Source of the DNA: Paracoccaceae bacterium
Lineage (GTDB): Bacteria > Pseudomonadota > Alphaproteobacteria > Rhodobacterales > Rhodobacteraceae
Length of the DNA: 10,524 nucleotides
Reading direction: 5' to 3'
NCBI GenBank assembly: GCA_015487255.1
Contig: WFQA01000275.1
Coordinates: forward strand, 1 to 10,524
This document shows, piece by piece, positions 5,888-10,524 of this stretch (position 1 is the first letter of the stretch; each line of letters starts with the position of its first letter). Position numbers and translations under genes: made by a program. Below the pieces are notes generated by a model. The model worked only from the letters and a program-made list of their open reading frames with translations, had not been told where the DNA came from and did no database searches.

Positions 5888-6628
5888 TTATAGCGCCACC
5901 AGATTTATATTCAAAAAGTTGAAGCCGCGCTTGCCAAAGGCACGCTCATCGGATTGCGGGCCAAAGCTGTAGGATACACTGGCGGCGATTGCGCCATCGC
6001 CATCAGCGACCCCGTTGGTATAGGAAACCAAATAAGACACCCCGACCGACATAGGCAGATTGGCGAACTGGTAGTCCACCCCGATTGTATAAACGTTAAG
6101 GGGGGAAGATTCAAAAAAGTACCTGGTCCAGCCGATATTGGCGGTCAGGGGGGCGCTGATTTGATAATAGGCGTTGGCGCTGAACTGGGCGACTTCGAAA
6201 GGTATGTCGGGAGATACGGTTCTTGCAATGCTGAATTCTGTATCCAGGTTTCCAAAATCGAGCAGCGCCTCTGCGCCGTAAGTCAGGGTTTTGGGGCCAA
6301 AACCCTCTGAAGTGTTGTCATAGGCGACAAATCCGCCAAGCTTGACCCGGTCGGAAACCGTTCCGAAAACATGCAGGGCGGCATCGTAGGATTCTATGGT
6401 TGAACCGCCACCAGATACGGCGACTCCCGCACCAAAATCGACCTGAAAGCCGAGTGCGCCGCTGGTAAATATAGCTTGGCCATTCAGGCTATAGCCCACG
6501 ATATCGGCAGAAGGATCCACCGGAACAAGCGCATCCACAGAAACTTCCATGCCTGAAAAAGCAATTTGAGCCTGCGCTGATACGCCGGCACCGAGAAAAA
6601 GCGCGGCTACGGTAACAATATTCTTCAT
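5888..6628 (-). CDS. Exported protein, probable small outer-membrane beta-barrel
   Basis: I recognise no named family. The 246-residue product starts with a clear Sec signal peptide: MKN, a hydrophobic core VTVAALFLGAGV, and a likely cut after AQA at residue 20. The mature part has almost no cysteine or lysine and shows alternating polar/hydrophobic strands rich in Gly, Tyr and Phe. Examples are 'LGFQVDFGAGVAV', 'LTYGAEALLDFG', 'FSANAYYQI', 'NVYTIGVDYQFA' and 'SVSYSFGP'. Roughly ten strands suggest a porin-like or autotransporter-like barrel. Unusually, the chain does not end on the last aromatic strand but carries about 20 more residues (QSDERAFGKRGFNF...). The ATG at 6628 was chosen over a TTG two codons upstream. 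TATAGT at 6648-6653 (minus) could be its -10. It is monocistronic, with its own terminator at 5829-5864. Confidence 0.75.
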   Translation of the reverse strand: MKNIVTVAALFLGAGVSAQAQIAFSGMEVSVDALVPVDPSADIVGYSLNGQAIFTSGALGFQVDFGAGVAVSGGGSTIESYDAALHVFGTVSDRVKLGGFVAYDNTSEGFGPKTLTYGAEALLDFGNLDTEFSIARTVSPDIPFEVAQFSANAYYQISAPLTANIGWTRYFFESSPLNVYTIGVDYQFANLPMSVGVSYLVSYTNGVADGDGAIAASVSYSFGPQSDERAFGKRGFNFLNINLVAL

Positions 6629-6870
6629 AATCAACTTCTGAGTTAAAACTATAGATAACCAATAAACCGTCTTTTTCTATTTTCAAGCGTAATAACAAGT
6701 GCGGTGGAGATTTGGTTCATCCCGTGTGTCTTGGCGGTCACTTCCGCAGGCTTGTTAATCACCTTGAACGGGGGCGGAAATTCGTTGTTGGCGGCTTTAT
6801 CTTTCCTTCCCCCCTTTTCCTTTGCTGTTTTCACCATTACCTTAGCGCAAACGCCAGACAGGAGAACAAA

Positions 6871-7377
6871 ATGGCCGAGATCAAAGACCCTGAAAATACC
6901 GTGATTATTGAAACCGACACCGGCAATGTGGTGGTCGAGCTTTTGCCCGATGTCGCCCCCGGCCATGTGGAGCGCATGAAGGAGCTGGCCCGCGCCGGTG
7001 AATATGACAATGTGGCCTTTCACCGCGTGATAGACGGTTTCATGGCCCAAACCGGCGATGTGGCCAATGGTGACATGGAGGATAACTTCAACCTGCGTAT
7101 GGCGGGCACCGGCGGCTCTGACAAGCCCAACCTGAAGGCCGAATTCTCCAGCCTGCCTTTTGATCGCGGCGTGCTGGGCGCGGCGCGCTCGCAAAACCCT
7201 GATTCTGCCAATTCGCAGTTTTTCATCATGTTGGCCGATGGCCATTTCCTCAACGGTCAATACACGGTTTATGGCCGGGTGATTGAAGGCATGGAGCATG
7301 TAGACGCCATTCCCAAAGGTGAGCCGCCCGCCGCACCGGGCCGGATGAAATCGGTCAAAGTGGCGACAGACACATGA
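6871..7377 (+). CDS. Cyclophilin-type peptidylprolyl isomerase, cytoplasmic
   Basis: A 168-residue single-domain cyclophilin without a signal peptide, which catalyses cis-trans change of Xaa-Pro bonds. The catalytic arginine is R52 in 'FHRVIDGFMAQTGD' (50-63). The second signature is 'SANSQFFIM' (112-120) and the last is 'YTVYGRVIEGM' (131-141). The start MAEIKDPENT has a good ribosome binding site (GGAG at 6861-6864, 6 bases away). A longer reading from 6712 would add 53 residues of unlikely composition and was rejected. The stop overlaps the start of the next cyclophilin by four bases (ATGA), so the pair is one operon. The gap 6629-6870 upstream holds no convincing gene; I could not fix a promoter in it. 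Confidence 0.96.
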   Translation: MAEIKDPENTVIIETDTGNVVVELLPDVAPGHVERMKELARAGEYDNVAFHRVIDGFMAQTGDVANGDMEDNFNLRMAGTGGSDKPNLKAEFSSLPFDRGVLGAARSQNPDSANSQFFIMLADGHFLNGQYTVYGRVIEGMEHVDAIPKGEPPAAPGRMKSVKVATDT

Positions 7378-7976
7378 TCCGCCGGGGCTTTTTGAAAGCG
7401 CTGATGCTGGCCGGGATTGCCCTTGCCAGCCCGGCCATCGCGCAAGAGGTTGACGACAATAACGTGCTGGTGCTGGAGATTTCTGGCGAGGCCAGCGGCA
7501 TTGTCGAAATTCTGCTGCGCCCCGATCTGGCCCCGCTGCATGTGGCGCAAATCACCAGCCTGGCTCGCGCGGGCGCTTATAACGGCGTGGCCTTTCATCG
7601 GGTGATTGACGGTTTCATGGCGCAAACCGGTGATGTGGAATTTGGTTCGGTTGCGGATTATGACGGCCGCATGGCCGGGCGCGGCGGCTCTGCTCTGCCC
7701 GATATTCCGGCAGAGTTTTCCGACCTTGCTTTTGAGACCGGTGTGGTGGGCATGGCGCGCTCCAACAACCCTGATTCCGCCAATTCGCAGTTTTTCATCA
7801 TGTTTGACCGCGCCGCCTCGCTCGATGGCAGCTACACGGTGTTTGGCCGGGTGATCGAGGGCATGGATGTCATCAACGCCATCAAGCGCGGCAGTGCCCG
7901 TGCCAATGGTGCGGTGGCCGAAAACCCCGATTTCATCAACCGTGCGTGGATCAAGGGTGATGGCCCGCCCGAGTAA
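7374..7976 (+). CDS. Cyclophilin-type peptidylprolyl isomerase, exported (Tat-like signal)
   Basis: A 200-residue cyclophilin paralogous to its upstream neighbour. Residues 1-23 are a signal peptide: MIRRGFLKAL, a hydrophobic core MLAGIALA, and a cut site after AIA (23), giving a periplasmic mature protein starting QEVDD. The RRGFLK segment fits the twin-arginine motif RRxFLK, so folded export by Tat is possible; Sec export cannot be ruled out. Core residues are kept: R76 in 'FHRVIDGFMAQTGD' (74-87) and 'SANSQFFIM' (135-143). The C-terminal tail (residues 172-200) is longer than in the upstream copy. Translation is probably coupled through the ATGA overlap. It probably serves periplasmic protein folding; no client is suggested by context. 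Confidence 0.95.
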   Translation: MIRRGFLKALMLAGIALASPAIAQEVDDNNVLVLEISGEASGIVEILLRPDLAPLHVAQITSLARAGAYNGVAFHRVIDGFMAQTGDVEFGSVADYDGRMAGRGGSALPDIPAEFSDLAFETGVVGMARSNNPDSANSQFFIMFDRAASLDGSYTVFGRVIEGMDVINAIKRGSARANGAVAENPDFINRAWIKGDGPPE

Positions 7977-7987
7977 CCCTTCATCAA

Positions 7988-8013
7988 CCCGCGTCACAAG
8001 CCTGTGAGGCGGG
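7988..8013 (+). terminator. Hairpin after the cyclophilin pair, possible terminator
   Basis: CCCGC-G-TCACA (7988-7998), loop AGCC, TGTGA-G-GCGGG (8003-8013): an 11-bp stem with a single G-G mismatch, 11 bases after the stop of the second cyclophilin. What follows is CTGGATAAAAT, not a T-run, so termination would be inefficient or Rho-assisted. It may instead stabilise the mRNA end. Confidence 0.35.
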
Positions 8014-8071
8014 CTGGATAAAATATTCATTCTGGCCCATGCTTTCAATATTATTTTGAAAGGGGGCCGGA

Positions 8072-9031
8072 ATGCTCAAACCACTTACCGTGATCCTGGC
8101 CGTGTTTGGCGCGGCCCCGGCTGTTTCTCAGGTCAATTTCTGGCAATATGAATGGCCCCTGACCGATTTTGAGAAATCCAGCGTTGATTTCATCGAGATC
8201 CTCTCCGGCGGCCCGCCAAAAGACGGTATTCCGGCGCTGGATGACCCTGAGTTGATCGGGGTCGGCGCTTCCGATGTGCCGCCACGCGAGCCGGTGGTCA
8301 CGGTCGAGATCGAGGGCCAGACCCCGCGCGCCTATCCGCTGCGCTATCTGACCTGGCACGAGATCGTCAATGATACCATCGGCGACACCCCGATAGCCGT
8401 CACCTTCTGCCCGCTGTGCAATTCCGGCATCGTGTTTGACCGCCGCCTGAATGGCGAATTGCTGAGCTTTGGGGTCAGCGGCAAGCTTCGGCTTTCCAAC
8501 CTGATCATGTATGACCGCGAAACCGAAAGCTGGTGGCAGCAATTTGGCGGCGAGGCGATTGTGGGCACCTATACCGGCGCGGTTCTGACCACGGTGGTCA
8601 GCTGGACGGAATCCTTCGAGGAATATTCGGCCCGCAACCCCGACGGGCTGATCATGGCCGAGCCAACCGGCTTTCGCCGCCCCTACGGCCAAAACCCCTA
8701 TGACGGATATGACAGTTCCAGCCGCCCCTTCCTATATAGCGGCGACCCGCCGCCTTTTGGCATCGAGCCGCTTTCAAGGGTTATTCAGGTGGGCAGCAAG
8801 GCCTGGCCAATGGAGCGGCTGCGCGAGGCCGAGGTGATCGAAGAAGCCGGGGTGAGGATCGTGTGGCGCGCGGGCATGGCCTCAGCACTTGACGGGCGGG
8901 AGATCGCCACCAGCCGCGATATCGGCTCGATCCGGGTGTTTGATGCCGCGGGCAATCCGGTTGACCACGATGTGGTTTTTGCCTTTGCCTTTGACGCGTT
9001 TTTCCCGGATGGGGAGTGGATGCTGGAATAG
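8072..9031 (+). CDS. Exported DUF3179 domain protein
   Basis: The 319-residue product carries a signal peptide (about 1-19, cut near AVS) followed by a DUF3179 domain, a family without an established biochemical function. Signature features are 'YPLRYLTWHEIVNDTIGD' (88-105), 'VTFCPLCNSGIVFDR' (110-124) with C113 and C116 as a CxxC pair, and 'SGKLRLSNLIMYDRETESWW' (136-155). Near the C-terminus lies 'DHDVVFAFAFDAFFPDG'. H96 and the CxxC pair would suit metal or redox chemistry in the periplasm, but this is inference. The ATG at 8072 follows a G-rich stretch (8062-8070, AGGGGGCCGG-like) that can serve as ribosome binding site. A short dyad CTTTCAA/TTGAAAG (8042-8062) overlaps the leader. It is separated from the cyclophilins by 95 bases, so it is probably its own unit, and it converges with tyrS. 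Confidence 0.92.
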   Translation: MLKPLTVILAVFGAAPAVSQVNFWQYEWPLTDFEKSSVDFIEILSGGPPKDGIPALDDPELIGVGASDVPPREPVVTVEIEGQTPRAYPLRYLTWHEIVNDTIGDTPIAVTFCPLCNSGIVFDRRLNGELLSFGVSGKLRLSNLIMYDRETESWWQQFGGEAIVGTYTGAVLTTVVSWTESFEEYSARNPDGLIMAEPTGFRRPYGQNPYDGYDSSSRPFLYSGDPPPFGIEPLSRVIQVGSKAWPMERLREAEVIEEAGVRIVWRAGMASALDGREIATSRDIGSIRVFDAAGNPVDHDVVFAFAFDAFFPDGEWMLE

Positions 9032-9067
9032 GGGGCCGGAAGGTGGGCTAAAACCCCCGCCACGGAT

Positions 9068-10318
9068 TCACTCCGTTTTTACCAGGGCATGGCGCTTTTT
9101 GCCCGCCGAAAGCTTGACCGTTTCGGCAATTTCATCGGGCGAAATCATGCTGCCAGGGTCATTGACCTGCACATCATTCATTCTGGCCCCGCCTTCCTTG
9201 ATCAGCCGCTTGGCCTCCTTGCCCGATTTCACCAGCCCGGTTTTGATAAAAAGCTGCACGATGCTGATACCATCTGCCAGCTCTGAAGCGGGCAGGATCA
9301 CCGTTGGCAGGTCATCCCCCACGCCGCCTTTCTCAAACACCTCCCGCGCCGTGGCCGCCGCCGCCTCTGCCGCTGCTTCACCATGCGCCATGGCCGTGGC
9401 CGCATTGGCCAACGCGATTTTGGCGTCGTTGATCTCGGCGCCTTGCAGCGCGGCGAGGCGCTCGCACTCCTCCAGCGGGATTTCGGTGAAAAGCTTCAGG
9501 AATTTACCCACATCCGCATCCAAAGTGTTGCGCCAGAATTGCCAGAATTCATAAGCGCTGAGGCGATCCTCGTTCAGCCACACGGCACCAGCCACCGATT
9601 TACCCATCTTGGAGCCGTCTGCCTTGGTCAAAAGCGGGGTTGTCAGGCCAAAGACCGCATTGCGGTTGATGCGCCGCGTCAGGTCTATCCCGTTAACGAT
9701 ATTGCCCCATTGATCCGTGCCACCCATCTGTAATGCACAGCCAAACCGGTTGTTTAACTCCATAAAATCATAGGCTTGCAGCAACATGTAGTTGAATTCA
9801 AGGAAAGTCAGCGGCTGCTCGCGGTCCAGCCGCAGGCGCACGCTATCAAAGGTCAACATCCGGTTGATGGTGAAATGCCGACCGTAATCACGCAGAAAAT
9901 CAATGTAGTTCAACTGCTCCAGCCATTCGGCATTATTGGGCTGGATCGCATCGGTCTCGCCCGTGCCAAAACGCAGGTATTTATCAAAAACCTTGCGAAT
10001 CCCCGCGATGTTGTCGTTTATCTTTTTGGTGGTCAGCTGCGGGCGGGATTCGTCCTTGCCGGAAGGGTCTCCGATTTTGGTGGTGCCGCCACCCATCAGC
10101 GTGATCGGCTTGTGGCCGGTGTTTTGCAGCCAGCGCAGCATCATGATCGGAATCAGCGAGCCGACATGCAGGCTGTCCGCCGTGGCGTCAAAGCCGATAT
10201 ACCCCGGCACGACCCCTTTGAGCAGCGCATCGTCAAGCCCTTCCATATCGGTGCAATCGGCCAGGAATCCGCGGCTCTGCATCACATGCAAAAACTCGGA
10301 TTTGGGTTTGTAGGTCAT
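9068..10318 (-). CDS. tyrS: Tyrosyl-tRNA synthetase TyrS
   Basis: This class I enzyme charges tRNA(Tyr) with tyrosine in the cytoplasm. The 416 residues are the normal length for the bacterial TyrS form. The HIGH equivalent is HVGS at 51-54 ('ADSLHVGSLIP'), and the KMSKS loop is KMGKS at 237-241, the usual variant of this branch. The ATP/tyrosine pocket motif 'GGTDQWGN' lies at 199-206. The C-terminal S4-type RNA-binding domain runs from about 350 to 414 ('SGKEAKRLIKEGGARMND', then 'KKRHALVK'). The start MTYKPKSEF is preceded by a weak GAAG. A five-codon reading frame ending in ATGA overlaps this start. The stop is 36 bases from the convergent DUF3179 gene; that gap has G- and C-runs but no clean terminator. 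Confidence 0.98.
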   Translation of the reverse strand: MTYKPKSEFLHVMQSRGFLADCTDMEGLDDALLKGVVPGYIGFDATADSLHVGSLIPIMMLRWLQNTGHKPITLMGGGTTKIGDPSGKDESRPQLTTKKINDNIAGIRKVFDKYLRFGTGETDAIQPNNAEWLEQLNYIDFLRDYGRHFTINRMLTFDSVRLRLDREQPLTFLEFNYMLLQAYDFMELNNRFGCALQMGGTDQWGNIVNGIDLTRRINRNAVFGLTTPLLTKADGSKMGKSVAGAVWLNEDRLSAYEFWQFWRNTLDADVGKFLKLFTEIPLEECERLAALQGAEINDAKIALANAATAMAHGEAAAEAAAATAREVFEKGGVGDDLPTVILPASELADGISIVQLFIKTGLVKSGKEAKRLIKEGGARMNDVQVNDPGSMISPDEIAETVKLSAGKKRHALVKTE

Positions 10319-10398
10319 CGGTCTTCATCCATTTTACTATCCGCTGCCTGCTGAATAGCAGAACCGCCGCCAAATTAAAGGCCCCGCGTGGATTTTGA

Positions 10399-10426
10399 TT
10401 GAACATGCCGCTGCCGCCGCTATGTT
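10399..10426 (+). promoter_or_regulatory. Possible promoter of the gene starting at 10452
   Basis: TTGAAC (10399-10404) and TATGTT (10421-10426) are separated by 16 bases, each matching 4 of 6 consensus bases. Transcription would start near 10433, about 20 bases before the ATG. The two hexamers overlap a small dyad AACAT/ATGTT. The call depends on loose hexamers only. Confidence 0.35.
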
Positions 10427-10451
10427 AGGCAGATTAACATTGGGGCTGAAC

Positions 10452-10524
10452 ATGGAAGATAAAATCAACCGGCTAGTGGAAAAGCAGCTGCGCAAACCGG
10501 CCTTTCCGGGGCTGACCTTATCAC
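10452..10524 (+). CDS. Start of an unidentified gene (partial, runs off the window)
   Basis: ATG at 10452 opens a frame that continues to the right edge: 24 complete codons beginning MEDKINRLVEKQLRKPAFPG. A GGGG run (10442-10445) seven bases before the ATG could act as ribosome binding site, and a possible promoter lies upstream. It is divergent from tyrS. The opening 'helix, then fPG-l-t-l' resembles the start of serine hydrolases of the beta-lactamase/penicillin-binding type, but 24 residues are too few to assign a family. No function is claimed. Confidence 0.55.
   Translation, partial: MEDKINRLVEKQLRKPAFPGLTLS

Noticed and set aside
6712..6870. 53-residue N-terminal extension of the first cyclophilin
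   Set aside because: The downstream ATG at 6871 has a good GGAG site and the usual family start; the extension has no known cyclophilin sequence.
6704..6904. Plus-strand 66-codon hydrophobic frame starting with GTG before the first cyclophilin
   Set aside because: No ribosome binding site; it runs 34 bases into the cyclophilin gene in another frame and ends with random-looking residues. A small membrane protein cannot be fully excluded but nothing supports it.
7269..8048. Minus-strand frame (259 codons) opposite the exported cyclophilin
   Set aside because: Complement of conserved cyclophilin codons; composition typical of a shadow frame.
9031..9058. G-run and C-run (GGGGG ... CCCCC) between DUF3179 and tyrS as a bidirectional terminator
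   Set aside because: Only about five pairs with a large loop of 18 bases and no T-run in either direction; too weak to annotate.

Overview
The window looks like the chromosome of an alphaproteobacterium, most likely in the Rhodobacteraceae/Roseobacter lineage. This is inferred from GC-rich third codon positions, the protein styles (TrmFO, GluQRS, a stand-alone HisI, paired small cyclophilins, a NifU-like scaffold next to hisI) and an operator of the form GTTC-N7-GTTC, which is the alphaproteobacterial LexA box. No mobile element, CRISPR array, rRNA or tRNA gene is visible, and most of the window is housekeeping DNA.

Layout. Positions 1-87 hold the 3' end of NAD-dependent DNA ligase (ligA), followed after 9 bases by recG (97-2184), a replication and repair pair. 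The gap after recG holds a 12-bp inverted repeat. It then holds what reads as a complete one-gene transcription unit: a LexA-type operator, a promoter, a strong ribosome binding site, a 36-codon membrane-protein gene (2388-2498) and a T-run terminator ending at 2587. This is the most interesting item in the window, because it resembles in design the SOS-induced small membrane proteins such as Caulobacter SidA and E. coli TisB. The terminator lies inside the last codons of a convergent NifU/IscU-like scaffold gene (2567-3019, minus), which is head to head with hisI (3072-3443, plus).

From 3603 to 5797 on the minus strand lie trmFO and gluQ, overlapping by 13 bases, a small tRNA-modification operon. 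A strong terminator (5829-5864) separates it from a monocistronic gene for an exported beta-barrel-like protein (5888-6628, minus). On the plus strand follow two cyclophilin-type prolyl isomerases overlapping by 4 bases (ATGA). The first is cytoplasmic; the second is exported with a Tat-like signal. After them comes an exported DUF3179 protein (8072-9031). tyrS (9068-10318, minus) is convergent with it. A divergent gene of unknown function begins at 10452 and runs off the window.

No stretch longer than 300 bases lacks a gene. The longest gaps are 6629-6870, where I see no convincing feature beyond weak promoter-like elements, and 2185-2387, which carries the inverted repeat and the SOS-type control region.
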